Shown here: in pieces, positions 10,601 to 19,152 of the stretch | Position numbering within the stretch: the stretch's first letter is position 1 | Layout of the letters: each line of letters starts with the position of its first letter | Notes under the pieces: generated by a model | What the model was told of the DNA's origin: nothing | The model's input: only the letters and a program-made list of their open reading frames with translations | Database searches by the model: none | Assembly: GCA_016714985.1 (NCBI GenBank) | Contig: JADKBS010000006.1 | Location: 124,001 to 188,000 of the forward strand | Length of the DNA stretch: 64,000 nucleotides | Reading direction: 5' to 3' | Origin: Saprospiraceae bacterium | GTDB lineage: Bacteria; Bacteroidota; Bacteroidia; Chitinophagales; Saprospiraceae | Position numbers and translations under genes: made by a program

Positions 10601-12158
10601 GGAATGTTGTACCGATATTGTTGGTGTTGTCAGGGGTGAAGCAAACGTTGGAATAGTCATCGCAATTGGCGCCGTTGTCGGAAGAAAGCTCCATGAACAA
10701 TCCGCCAGGTGAGATGAGGTACAAATCAAGGTCGTCCACCCAATTGTGGTCAATGTTCACGCAGACTGATTTTATGACGCCAGCACTAAGCGTAATCGGC
10801 TGAACTCCCACCACTTGCACGGCAGAATAGGCAGGTGTGCCGTTTGAGATGACCACGTCCTGTGTGGCGCTAAAGCTTGGCGGGTCAGGCAATGGGATGG
10901 GCAGGGTGGCATCCAGGGAAATGGGATCTCCTGAGCAAACCGTCGGGTCTAGTCCAAGGTCGGGCGGCAGAATGCCGTTGTCCCGGATGTACATCCAAAA
11001 AGTATCCCGGTTGCACACATCCCGTTGTATGTCAATGCCGATGCTTTCCATCGGCTCCGTGAGGCCGTCGGCGATTCCAACTATGTCAATGGTGATGGTG
11101 CTATCGCCCGCAGGGATGAAGAGGTTGGTGGGTATGGCTAGGTAGTCCAAGCCATTTTGGGCCGTACCAATAATGGTGTAGTCCAGCACTAAGTCGTTGG
11201 CCACTGGGCGGGGGCTTGAAAAGTTGATACTTCCACTTGCGCAGCCTTCGGTGATGGTTCCGTCTAAGCTGAGTGTCGCAGTTTCGACCTTAAGGGAGCC
11301 AGTGCCAAATGATTTTGCTTCCAAGAAGACACCCGAGTCATAAGCGGGGTCGCCAACGTCGGAGAGTGCCAATTTAATGACATAAGTCTCACAGGGAATC
11401 ACAATTACTTCAGCGACGAATACATCGAGGTAGCCGTCGTAGGTTGGTTGGTTGTTTCCATTGTTGGGGTTGTAGTATTGGGCATTCAATGGCGTGCAGG
11501 TGGCAGTGTTCGGGTTTTGAGGATGCACGTTGTTGATGGAAACGGCCAAGTTGGTATTAGGCACCAGGGCGATGTTTTTGGCGTTGTTCTGGTAAGGTCC
11601 GCTGATGCCGGGTCCACTGATGAAGAACCCGAAAACGTCGTTGAAAGGGCTGCAGCCATATTCCGGATATTCCTCAGAGGCAAACACATATTTAAAACGA
11701 AGCGTGTCGGAGGTAGGAATAAAAGTGATGGTATATTTAGACACATCAAACACGTCTAAGCCTCCTGCGGCGATGTTGCTCAAATCCACGTCGGTTGCAG
11801 AACTGTTGTTTTCAGCCGAGGTAAAGTCACTCCCAGAACAATTTGCCCCTCCCTGTTCTGGCACATCACAGTTGTTGGAGGTCGCCCGGCCCGTCGTCAT
11901 CACGATTCCCCTGTTAATCCCTACGGCGTTTTGACCATTCTTGAAATAGCCGACCGAGATTGGACTTCCCTCAAAGCTAACATCAATCACCTCCACACCA
12001 TCGCCAAGAAAGTAATTGGTAATGAGGTTTTCGGGAGTAATGGGTGCGGTGGTGGCGTCTGATACCTCCATCAATTGGGCCGAGGCAGGTATTGCGGAGC
12101 AAAGCCAAACGATGGCTAAAAAAACTATGTATTGGTAAGAAAGTAAGGGCGATTTCAT
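7605..12158 (-). CDS. T9SS-exported adhesin: choice-of-anchor L, P-domain, SprB-type repeats, CHU_C tail (three frameshifts)
   Basis: Four overlapping minus-strand frames (12158-10080, 10083-9097, 9166-7994, 8204-7605) join into one protein of about 1500 residues. Order: signal peptide (MKSPLLSYQYIVFLAIVWLC); choice-of-anchor L domain (SEEYPEYGCSPFNDVFGFF); a Calx-beta-like segment; a proprotein-convertase P-like domain (VNIDHNWVDDLDLYLISPGG); an fn3-like module; then about six SprB-type repeats of 80-90 residues with signatures such as NATCNGTPTGA and GTFTVLVTDDNGC; finally a gliding-motility/CHU_C type B sorting domain (VPTGFAPGTGGNPLNDLL, FDRWGELLYE, WNGEFKGQDMPAGVYVW). Shifts fall near 10086, 9235 and the G4 run at 8015-8018; in each, one extra base restores the expected repeat. 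The protein should be secreted by T9SS and anchored or released at the surface, probably for adhesion or gliding. Confidence 0.85.
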
Positions 12159-12216
12159 GTGATTGTCAACTGTTGATTCGTGATTCGTGGTTCTTGAGTT
12201 GCAGCTTACTGGCTTC

Positions 12217-13263
12217 TCAAAAAATCACCTCTGTTGCACCCCAGCCGTACCTTGGATGGAACTCGTTTTTGAAGGTGTTCACCTGTGGGTTTTGCAAAAG
12301 GCGGGTGGCGATGGCATCCTTCAGTTTGCCTTCGCCTATGCCATGTATGATAAACACCCGTTCGACGCCTAATCGTTGGGCTTTCTCAAGGAATGACTCA
12401 AACTTGGTCAATTGGATTTTCAATATATCGCTATTGGTGAGTTTGCGCCAACTGTCGGTCAGTTTTTCGATGTGCAGGTCAATTTCGGGGAGGAAACTGG
12501 CCAGTTCGTGTGCATCGGGCACTTGGTAGTTTCGGAAATTGCTGCCCCCGCCTGCCTTGGCTGTGGGCTTTGCATTGCGTTTTGTGTAGCTTGAAAGGTC
12601 TTCCCCGCTATCTTCCGTTGTTTGCTCCGGCTTTTCAAACAACCTGTACCAGTGTACAGGGCGATTCAGGAAAGGCGCCGTTCGAAGGCTGCCAAAAAAC
12701 GTCTTGGGCTTAATCTTCAACGACTTGAAATTGGGTTCCGATAGCCCCTCAGTTGTGAGCCATTGGCAATCCATTTCAAATTCCGGGGATTCGTTGAGGT
12801 CGTCGTACAGGAACTCCCCAAGGCGCTGGTAGCTCGCCGAACGCAATTTGTCGCTCCAAGTCTGTGGCCCACGGCTATTGAGGAACAGCTTTAGCTCGAA
12901 CACTACATCGTAGCGGGTGTCGTTAAGGAGGTAAAGGCCATACTTCTCAGGTACTTCGCTCTTGCTCTCAATTGGTTCAAAGGCCAATTGGATGCCCAAA
13001 CTCTTAAGGATGGTGTATTGCGATTCCACGGAAATAGGTGGTGGTGTAGGTGCTATAGCTTCTTTCTTGCCTTCCACGACCTTCGCCTTCACAGGATATT
13101 TCAAGTGTTCTTCAGCCCGAATCAGGTCTTCTGGCCAGGCTGGGATTTCCATGTCGTATTTCGACATGTAAACATTGACCATGCCCCCTTCGAGCAGTCC
13201 CTTTACTTCGCCTTCATCGTCTGTGTGCCTGAATTTTACTTTAGTACCTTTGGAAAACAGCAT
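12217..13263 (-). CDS. Smr domain protein with N-terminal DUF2027-like region
   Basis: I start at the ATG giving MLFSKGTKVKFRHTDDEGEV (348 residues) rather than an upstream ATG that adds 17 residues overlapping the promoter. The N-terminal 50 residues form a small beta-rich module; the middle resembles the Bacteroidota DUF2027 region. The C-terminal about 80 residues are a canonical Smr domain: DLHIEKL, FLEKAQRLGVERVFIIHGIGEGKL and NTFKNEFHPRYGWGATEVIF. Smr domains are nucleic-acid endonucleases or binding modules related to the MutS2 C-terminus; the exact substrate here is unknown. It sits 58 nt upstream of the adhesin gene on the same strand. That 58-nt gap contains a short repeated word (GATTCGTGATTCGTGGTTC). 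Confidence 0.85.
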   Translation of the reverse strand: MLFSKGTKVKFRHTDDEGEVKGLLEGGMVNVYMSKYDMEIPAWPEDLIRAEEHLKYPVKAKVVEGKKEAIAPTPPPISVESQYTILKSLGIQLAFEPIESKSEVPEKYGLYLLNDTRYDVVFELKLFLNSRGPQTWSDKLRSASYQRLGEFLYDDLNESPEFEMDCQWLTTEGLSEPNFKSLKIKPKTFFGSLRTAPFLNRPVHWYRLFEKPEQTTEDSGEDLSSYTKRNAKPTAKAGGGSNFRNYQVPDAHELASFLPEIDLHIEKLTDSWRKLTNSDILKIQLTKFESFLEKAQRLGVERVFIIHGIGEGKLKDAIATRLLQNPQVNTFKNEFHPRYGWGATEVIF

Positions 13264-13281
13264 TTTGATTGATATTTTGCC

Positions 13282-13289
13282 CAAAAGTA
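13282..13289 (-). promoter_or_regulatory. TACTTTTG -7 element for the Smr gene
   Basis: On the minus strand TACTTTTG lies about 19 nt before the chosen ATG. It supports the shorter start and implies a very short leader. I do not see a good TTG -33 element at the right distance. Confidence 0.45.
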
Positions 13290-13342
13290 GTGAAAGGGCT
13301 GGTTTTTGGGGCATTCAGTTTTTAGCTGCGCAATTTGAATTG

Positions 13343-13388
13343 CAAAAAACAAAAAAAGCCCTCCCAAGTCCCAAGACTTGAGAGGGCT
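13343..13388 (-). terminator. Rho-independent terminator of lepA
   Basis: On the minus strand AGCCCTC-CAAGTC (13357-13370) pairs with GACTTG-AGAGGGCT (13375-13388) and is followed by a run of T (the A-rich 13343-13357 on the plus strand). It lies 55 nt past the lepA stop codon. Confidence 0.85.
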
Positions 13389-13403
13389 TCGCTGTGGCCC
13401 CAA

Positions 13404-13419
13404 TCCCGAGGTGTCGGGA
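13404..13419. repeat. Short palindrome TCCCGA-GGTG-TCGGGA
   Basis: A 6-bp perfect stem with a 4-nt loop. It has the same CCCGA-N4-TCGGG architecture as the palindrome at 18926-18941 that sits inside the recombinase remnant, which suggests a small dispersed palindromic repeat family. Confidence 0.5.
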
Positions 13420-13442
13420 CAAGTTCCGCAATCCGAAATCGT

Positions 13443-15233
13443 TTAGTCAAGTTTCAGCACCTCAATAAATGCTTTTTGCGGCACCTCAACGTTGCCAATC
13501 TGGCGCATCTTCTTCTTGCCTTTTTTCTGCTTTTCGAGCAGCTTGCGCTTCCGGCTGATGTCGCCGCCGTAGCATTTGGCGGTCACGTCCTTGCGCATGG
13601 CGGAGATGGTTTCCCGTGCGATGATTTTAGCGCCAATGGCGGCTTGTATGGCGATGACAAACTGTTGCTTCGGCAACAGTTCTTTGAGTTTTTCGCAGAT
13701 GCGGCGACCGAAAGCATACGCCTTGTCTTTGTGGACGAGTGCCGAAAGCGCATCCACAGGTTCAGCGTTCAGCTTGATGTCCACTTTCACGAGGTCGCCT
13801 TCCCGGTAGCCGATGGGATGGTAATCGAAAGAAGCATAGCCCCGGCTGATGGACTTGAGCCGGTCGTAAAAATCGAAGACGATTTCTGCAAGCGGAAGCT
13901 CCAATGACATTTCCACACGGGTTGGGGTCAGGTAGCTTTGGTTCAGGAAGATGCCCCGCTTGTCGAGGCAAAGCGTCATGATGGCACCGATATACTCCGG
14001 CTTCGTGATGATTTGTGCGCCGATGTATGGTTCTTCCACATAATCCAACATCGTTGGGTCGGGAAAGTCAACGGGGGTGCGCAGGAAAATTTGCTCTTTC
14101 TTCGTGGTGTAAGCGTAGTACGATACGTTTGGGATGGTCGTGATGACCTCCATATCGTACTCCCTGCTGAGGCGCTCTTGGATGATTTCCAGGTGCAACA
14201 TGCCGAGGAAGCCGCAGCGGAACCCGAAGCCGAGGGCCGCCGAACTTTCCGGCTCGAAGGTCAATGAGGAGTCATTGAGTTGCAGCTTTTCGAGGCTTTC
14301 CCGAAGGTCTTCAAAGTCCTCGTTTTCAATAGGATAAACACCCGCAAACACCATCGGCTTCACCTCCTCGAAGCCGTGGATAGGCTCGTTGCAGGGGTTC
14401 GCATGGTGCGTAATAGTATCGCCAACCTTGATTTCCTTCGATTGCTTGATGCCCGTGATGACGTAGCCCACGTCACCGGCCCGCATTTCCTGCTTAGGAA
14501 TCATGTTCATTTGCAGGATGCCCACCTCGTCGGCGTTGTACTCGTTGGCGGTATGGAAAAAGCGGATTTTATCGCCCTTTTTCATAGTGCCATTAACTAT
14601 TTTAAAGTAGGCGATGACGCCCCGGAACGAGTTGAAGACAGAGTCAAAAATTAATGCTTGCAACGGTGCTTCCGGGTCGCCCTTCGGAGCGGGCACCCGC
14701 TCCACAATAGCGGTCAACAAATCCTCGATGCCCTGTCCCGTCTTACCACTGGCCAAAACGATGTCCTCTTTTTTCACTCCAACCAATTCGATGATTTGGT
14801 CCATCACCTCATCAATCATGGCATTTGGCATGTCAATCTTGTTGATGACAGGAATAATGGTCAGGTCGTGGTCAATGGCGAGGTAGAGGTTCGAGATGGT
14901 TTGGGCCTGAATCCCTTGCGTGGCGTCCACCAGCAACAGGGCACCCTCGCATGCCGCAATGGAGCGGCTCACTTCATAAGAAAAGTCAACATGGCCAGGC
15001 GTGTCAATCAAGTTCAGGGTATAAACCTGCCCGTCCTTGTGGTGGTGATACAATTGGATGGCGTGGCTCTTGATGGTAATGCCCCTTTCCCTTTCGAGGT
15101 CCATGCTGTCAAGGGCTTGGGCCTTCATGTCACGGACGGCGATGGTTTTGGTCGTTTCCAACAAACGGTCGGACAGCGTGCTTTTGCCGTGGTCAATATG
15201 GGCGATGACGCAGAAATTGCGGATGTTTTTCAT
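13443..15233 (-). CDS. lepA: Elongation factor 4 (LepA), ribosome back-translocase GTPase
   Basis: Encodes 596 residues from MKNIRNFCVIAHIDHGKS, the usual LepA length. G-domain motifs are intact: P-loop AHIDHGKST (about 10-18), RERGITIK (switch I), DTPGHVDF, and NKIDMP. Downstream are the EF-G-like domains II, III and V (YREGDLVKVDIKLNAEPVDAL) and the LepA-specific C-terminal domain ending in basic GDISRKRKLLEKQKKGKKKM. The protein binds stalled ribosomes and promotes back-translocation or remobilisation. It has a candidate promoter at 15332-15339 (TACATTTG) and its own terminator downstream, so it is probably monocistronic. Confidence 0.98.
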   Translation of the reverse strand: MKNIRNFCVIAHIDHGKSTLSDRLLETTKTIAVRDMKAQALDSMDLERERGITIKSHAIQLYHHHKDGQVYTLNLIDTPGHVDFSYEVSRSIAACEGALLLVDATQGIQAQTISNLYLAIDHDLTIIPVINKIDMPNAMIDEVMDQIIELVGVKKEDIVLASGKTGQGIEDLLTAIVERVPAPKGDPEAPLQALIFDSVFNSFRGVIAYFKIVNGTMKKGDKIRFFHTANEYNADEVGILQMNMIPKQEMRAGDVGYVITGIKQSKEIKVGDTITHHANPCNEPIHGFEEVKPMVFAGVYPIENEDFEDLRESLEKLQLNDSSLTFEPESSAALGFGFRCGFLGMLHLEIIQERLSREYDMEVITTIPNVSYYAYTTKKEQIFLRTPVDFPDPTMLDYVEEPYIGAQIITKPEYIGAIMTLCLDKRGIFLNQSYLTPTRVEMSLELPLAEIVFDFYDRLKSISRGYASFDYHPIGYREGDLVKVDIKLNAEPVDALSALVHKDKAYAFGRRICEKLKELLPKQQFVIAIQAAIGAKIIARETISAMRKDVTAKCYGGDISRKRKLLEKQKKGKKKMRQIGNVEVPQKAFIEVLKLD

Positions 15234-15235
15234 AA

Positions 15236-15339
15236 GAAAAGTAAAAAGGAAAAAGTAGAAAGGAAAAAGTGGTGCACCCCGGGACTCGTACTTTTAGTTT
15301 GTCCTTTTTACTTTTTCCTTCAAAATGGGCGCAAATGTA
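15236..15339 (-). promoter_or_regulatory. lepA leader: TACATTTG -7 element and a purine-rich hairpin array
   Basis: On the minus strand TACATTTG (plus 15332-15339) fits TAnnTTTG. The leader contains repeated GGAAAAAGTA words whose two arms (about 15243-15275 and 15300-15321 on the plus strand) are nearly complementary over 17 bases, so the leader RNA can fold into a long A/U-rich hairpin before the lepA start. Confidence 0.45.
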
Positions 15340-15362
15340 CGCAAAAATCCCGCTTCCTGTTG

Positions 15363-15410
15363 CCCAATCCGAAATCCGAAATCCGCATTCCGCAATCATC
15401 GTTACCTTTG
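15363..15410 (+). promoter_or_regulatory. Promoter TACCTTTG (15403-15410) preceded by an ATCCGAA/ATCCGCA word array
   Basis: Tandem near-copies of AATCCGAAATCCGCA fill 15365-15399 and run directly into TACCTTTG, which ends only 9 nt before the antiporter ATG. Transcription from it would give an almost leaderless mRNA. No -33 TTG is clear because the array occupies that position. Confidence 0.45.
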
Positions 15411-15419
15411 CCCCCCTAA

Positions 15420-17426
15420 ATGGACATCATACTACTCAACCTCCACGACTGGTCATTGCCTATCAAGAACCCCGTGTTCCTGATGTGCATCCTGCTGCTG
15501 ACGGTGCTGACCGTTCCAGCGTTGCTCAACCGGTTCAAGTTGCCGGGTATTGTGGGGCTGATTTTGATGGGCGCCATCCTTGGCCCGCATGGCATCAACC
15601 TGCTTGAACAAGGCGACGGCATCAAGCTCCTCTCCAAAATCGGCCTGCTCTACATCATGTTCTGGGCGGGGCTGGAGATTGACATGGACTCCTTCTTGAA
15701 GAACCGCCACAAGAGCGGCACTTTCGGGATGCTCACCTTTGGCTTTCCACTGCTTTTGGGTGGCTTTTGCACTTATTTTCTATTGGAATTGGATTGGATG
15801 GGTGCCCTGCTGCTGGCGGGCATGTTTTCTACGCACACGCTGATTTCGTACCCCATCGTCCACCGCCTGCGCATCGCCAAAAACGAGGCGGTTGGCGTTG
15901 CCGTGGGTGGCACCATCATCACCGATACGTTGGCGCTGCTCCTCTTGGCCGTCATCAGTGGTATGGCACAGGGCACCATGAGTGGTTGGTTTTGGGTGAA
16001 GCTAATTCTCTCCTTGGCTGTTTTTGCGGGCTTGGTCTTTGGCCTGTTGCCAAGGATTGCCCGTTGGTTTTTCCGAAGGGTGGAGAGCGACATCACTTAT
16101 CAATTTGTGTTCGTGCTGGCCATGCTGTTCGTCTGTGGCTTGTTGGCGGAGTTGGCGGGCATCGAAGCCATCATCGGGGCCTTCATGGCGGGCTTGGTAC
16201 TTAACCGACTGATACCGCACAGTTCCCCCTTGATGAACCGTATCGAGTTTGCGGGCACGGCGCTGTTCATTCCTGCCTTCTTGTTCAACGTGGGTATGAT
16301 TGTCAACCTCCACGTCTTTTTCAAGGATGAAAAAACCATTGTCACGGCGCTGATTTTGACCAGCGTGGCCCTGCTCACCAAATGGCTGGCCGCCATTGCC
16401 ACGCAGCGAATATTCGGCTACTCGAAAGACCAAGGCATGCTCATCTTCGGCCTCAGCAGCAGCCACGCCGCAGCCACCATTGCCATCATCTTGATTGGCT
16501 ATGAAATAAAACTGTTCGACGAGTCGGTGCTGAACGCCACCATCTTCCTCATCCTCATCACCTGCCTTGTCAGCAGTTTCGTCACCGACCGGGTGGCCCG
16601 CCGCATGGCTGCGCAGAACGTGCATTCGTCGAAAGGCTTAGAGAAGGCACAGCGCATCCTCGTGCCCATCAGCAACCCGGCTAGCGTCGCCAACCTTGTT
16701 GACTTTGCCATTTTGATAAAAACGCCGGGGCAAAAAGAACCCGTATTCCCGCTCTCCATCCACCTCGATGAAAAGGACGTGCGCACCAAAATCAAGGAAA
16801 GCCAGCAGCTCATCGCCCCTGTGGTGCAGCATGCCGCCGACCGCCAGGTTGCCCTTTCGCCCATCCACCGGGTGGACGTTAGCGCCGTCAGCGGTATCCA
16901 ACGGGCAGCGGACGAACTGCTGGCCACCGAAATCGTCATCGGTTGGCACCCCAGGGTGAGCGCCACCGAGCGCCTCTTCGGCACCCTGCTCGACAACCTC
17001 CTCGATGAATCGCCAGAAATGCTCTTCGTGACGAACATGGTGCAGTCGCCCTTCTCGTTCAAGTCTATCAAGGTCATTGTGGCAGAAAACGCCCACCTCG
17101 AACCTGGCTTCGTGGACATCATGCGCCGCATAGAGAACATCTCGCTGAACCTCGACCAGCCGCTCACCTTCCTGGCCGCCGAGACCTGCCAAGCCGAGTC
17201 CACCAAGGCTTTCCTCAAAAAGACCACCGACCGCCTGAAGATACTGCCACTTGAAAAGGAGACTTGGTGGCACCTGCACGAGCACACCCAGCCAGACGAA
17301 CTGCTCATCCTGCTCTGCGCCCGGCATGAGTCGGTGTCATCGGAGTCGTTTATGCAGAAAATACCTGCTTATTTGGCAGAGCATTTCGAGGAGAAGAGTT
17401 TTGTGCTGGGGTATCCGGGGTTGTAA
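15420..17426 (+). CDS. CPA2-family cation:proton antiporter with C-terminal UspA-like region
   Basis: Encodes 668 residues. Residues 1-390 form the multi-TM Na+/H+ (KefB/CPA2-like) exchanger domain, with family features such as LPGIVGLILMGAILGPHG in TM1-2, FWAGLEIDM and the discontinuous-helix region STHTLISYPIVHRL. Residues 400-668 are cytoplasmic and resemble two tandem universal-stress-protein folds (KAQRILVPISNPASVANL, SFKSIKVIVAENAHLEPGF), a known arrangement in Bacteroidota CPA2 proteins. It should exchange Na+ or K+ for protons in the inner membrane, with regulation through the Usp-like tail. The ATG is 9 nt from the -7 element, so the start is well supported but the leader is very short. 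The gene is single; no partner KefG-like protein is nearby. Confidence 0.92.
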   Translation: MDIILLNLHDWSLPIKNPVFLMCILLLTVLTVPALLNRFKLPGIVGLILMGAILGPHGINLLEQGDGIKLLSKIGLLYIMFWAGLEIDMDSFLKNRHKSGTFGMLTFGFPLLLGGFCTYFLLELDWMGALLLAGMFSTHTLISYPIVHRLRIAKNEAVGVAVGGTIITDTLALLLLAVISGMAQGTMSGWFWVKLILSLAVFAGLVFGLLPRIARWFFRRVESDITYQFVFVLAMLFVCGLLAELAGIEAIIGAFMAGLVLNRLIPHSSPLMNRIEFAGTALFIPAFLFNVGMIVNLHVFFKDEKTIVTALILTSVALLTKWLAAIATQRIFGYSKDQGMLIFGLSSSHAAATIAIILIGYEIKLFDESVLNATIFLILITCLVSSFVTDRVARRMAAQNVHSSKGLEKAQRILVPISNPASVANLVDFAILIKTPGQKEPVFPLSIHLDEKDVRTKIKESQQLIAPVVQHAADRQVALSPIHRVDVSAVSGIQRAADELLATEIVIGWHPRVSATERLFGTLLDNLLDESPEMLFVTNMVQSPFSFKSIKVIVAENAHLEPGFVDIMRRIENISLNLDQPLTFLAAETCQAESTKAFLKKTTDRLKILPLEKETWWHLHEHTQPDELLILLCARHESVSSESFMQKIPAYLAEHFEEKSFVLGYPGL

Positions 17427-17514
17427 GGGGATTTTATGTTTTGTTGAACGGGAGCATGGACGCTGCGCTGCCCTGCGTTGGCTTGGTGAGTTGGGCTTGG
17501 GCAGCATAGCCGTT

Positions 17515-18215
17515 TCATGCATTGTTAGCGGTTTTTGATTTCAATTCTTCTAATTTTAATCCCAACATTAGAAATGTTAGTTCTCCAAACATTCCGTCAA
17601 TATGCCTCATTTCATTATCTCCTTGAAATTTCATCAACGCATTGACCGTTTCTTTATCAAAATTTTCATCTATTTCGTTATTGAAATACCCAAGTTTTTC
17701 TAATTTTTCCTTGAGTGATGATACAGTCAATCCAAAAATATTCAAATAATTGAGGCTATCTCTTTTTTGTTGTTCAAATAATTTTTCTTCTGACAACGAA
17801 TTCATATATTTCTCCCAATCATTAAATTGTTTCCTCCTCTTAATTCTTTGTTCAGATGATAATTTTGCTTCCTTACTTTTTATGTCATTAAGTGCTACAA
17901 AAAAACTATCTAACTCATTTATGGCATTATTTCCAAAAATTTCGTTAAAAGTCTCTTTGTCTTCAATATGAAGGTTAGTATAGAAATTTTTTATGTCTTT
18001 TTTGAAGTCACTTAATTGCTTTTTCGAATCTTCTATCTCTTTCTTTTTTCTTTCTTTTTTTTCTTTTTTGCTATCTGGTATATCTTCTAAATCGTCGTTT
18101 AATTCATTGATTTTTTGAACAAGGGTTGCATAATCAATACTTTTTCCGAAAAAATATTGATTATTTTGTCTCGACCAATATTATCACCTTGTCCGAAGTG
18201 AGTTTGCACATCCAT
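17515..18215 (-). CDS. Conflict-system-like protein: GDNIGRDK leader, coiled coil, PG-binding-like C-terminal domain (one frameshift)
   Basis: Start ATG at 18215 (MDVQTHFGQGDNIGRDK) directly after the EAD11-like gene stop. The frame breaks in the run complementary to 18174-18177; adding one base gives NNQYFFGKSIDYATLVQKIN and an open frame of about 233 residues to 17515. Order: short glycine-rich G-x-G-D-N-I-G-R-D-K leader (1-17), a charged coiled coil (about 35-75, KKEKKERKKKEIEDSKKQ), a helical linker, and a C-terminal stretch (LKEKLEKLGYFNNEIDENFD, then IDGMFGELTF) matching the PG_binding_1 fold pattern. There is no signal peptide, so a cell-wall role is unlikely for the protein as read. 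The leader motif is shared with the upstream gene, suggesting a two-gene module. The DNA is distinctly AT-rich compared with its neighbours. Function unknown. Confidence 0.6.
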
Positions 18216-18217
18216 AA

Positions 18218-18597
18218 TTATGGATTTGTAATTTTATTGCCTCCTACATTATCACCTGTTCCATAGTGGAATTGCTGAATTGTAGGTTTATATTCGGACT
18301 CATTTTTAATGGCTAATTCGTTTTTCAAATCTTCATGATTTTGAACAGTTTCTTCAATCTCGTTTGCAAGAGATAAAATACCCATTCTTATCTTATTCTT
18401 AGTAACATTAGCATCTTCAAAACTAACTACCCCGTTCCTAATTTGCCGCATAATATCTGATAGTTGAGAAGACTGCATAATGACATCGTCAAGTTTGGGG
18501 CTATCTTTTGAAAACGATGTAAAAGGGTTATTGCGCCTTGCACATTCATCTTTCCTACCAACTCTCCAACTGTTTTTACAAATTCTTTAATATCCAT
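18218..18597 (-). CDS. EAD11-like effector-associated domain protein (one frameshift)
   Basis: The start ATG at 18597 gives MDIKEFVKTVGELVGKMNVQ. A missing base in the A4 run 18521-18524 must be restored to join it to the frame MQSSQLSDIMRQIRNGVVSF ending at 18218, about 126 residues in all. The helical domain has the hallmarks of effector-associated domain 11: a short alpha-helical bundle and the closing motif NVTKNKIRMGILSLANEIEE (compare N-x-I-x-x-x-L-L-x-L). It ends with QFHYGTGDNVGGNKI, the glycine-rich motif often placed between EADs and effector or NTPase domains. EADs are adaptor modules in bacterial conflict systems that pair proteins through homotypic contacts. Here it appears as a stand-alone protein next to a partner sharing the GDN(V/I)G motif. 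The family call is motif-based. Confidence 0.6.
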
Positions 18598-18638
18598 TTC
18601 TATTGTTTTTTGTTATTATTACCGCTAACTACTCCACT

Positions 18639-18746
18639 CCCGAAAACGACTAACCAAAACCCGCATTGCGCCTTTTACTTAGTCGTTTTCGGGTAAGTAC
18701 GCTTTACCCCCTGCATACTCAAGTGAACAATTGCGACTAAGTAAAA
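18639..18746. repeat. Nested, mutually exclusive inverted repeats
   Basis: CCCGAAAACGACTAA (18639-18653) is the exact complement of TTAGTCGTTTTCGGG (18679-18693). The middle arm also takes part in a second 13-bp perfect inverted repeat, TTTTACTTAGTCG (18673-18685) with CGACTAAGTAAAA (18734-18746). Only one hairpin can form at a time, as in attenuators or switchable leaders, and the site lies immediately upstream of the EAD11-like gene. Confidence 0.7.
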
Positions 18747-18783
18747 AACGAAACCGCTTTTGTCCAAAGTTAGGAATAGCAGC

Positions 18784-18801
18784 GTCACAAAATTTTGTGA
18801 C
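18784..18801. repeat. Perfect 18-bp palindrome
   Basis: GTCACAAAATTTTGTGAC reads the same on both strands. It lies between the EAD11-like gene and the recombinase remnant and could be a repressor operator or a recombination half-site pair. The remaining bases to 18869 hold nothing else I can support. Confidence 0.6.
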
Positions 18802-18869
18802 TTGCTTTGTCCTGTTTTTTAGGTTTTCTCATTGTGCGAAGTATGATCGGGCAAATTTAAGTTAGATTT

Positions 18870-19058
18870 TCACAAATCCAAGTCATCCAGGGGGCTTTTT
18901 ATCTTTCCCCAACCTTTTTTTGTGACCCCGAGAAATCGGGGCAGGTAATGGGTGTAGATTTCAGTGGTCTTGCTGCTTTCGTGCCCAAGTAGCTCTTGTA
19001 TGTAGCGTAGGTCAACTCCTTTTTCCAGCAGGTGGATGCCAAAACTGCGACATACCCC
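18870..19058 (-). pseudogene. C-terminal remnant of a tyrosine recombinase (XerC/D-like integrase) with a palindromic insertion
   Basis: On the minus strand the frame reads SFGIHLLEKGVDLRYIQELL, then GHESSKTTEIYTH, and ends IKSPLDDLDL with a stop at 18872-18870. This is the catalytic C-terminus of Bacteroidota tyrosine recombinases: the GH box and the nucleophile Tyr of IYTH are present. The frame is closed by a stop at 19059-19061, so the N-terminal domain, first Arg, and most of the catalytic core are missing. After IYTH, 21 nt (18927-18947) containing the palindrome CCCCGAGAAATCGGGG are inserted in frame; removing them restores YTHVTKKGWGKIKSPLDDLD. It marks an old mobile element next to the EAD islet. 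Confidence 0.75.
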
Positions 19059-19152
19059 CTAAGTTTTACCCCAAAACCATCAAAACCCAAGCCCCGCATG
19101 TAGCTTTGCCCAAAATCAACGTTTAATCCAACGTACCAGCCATTTTGGAAAC

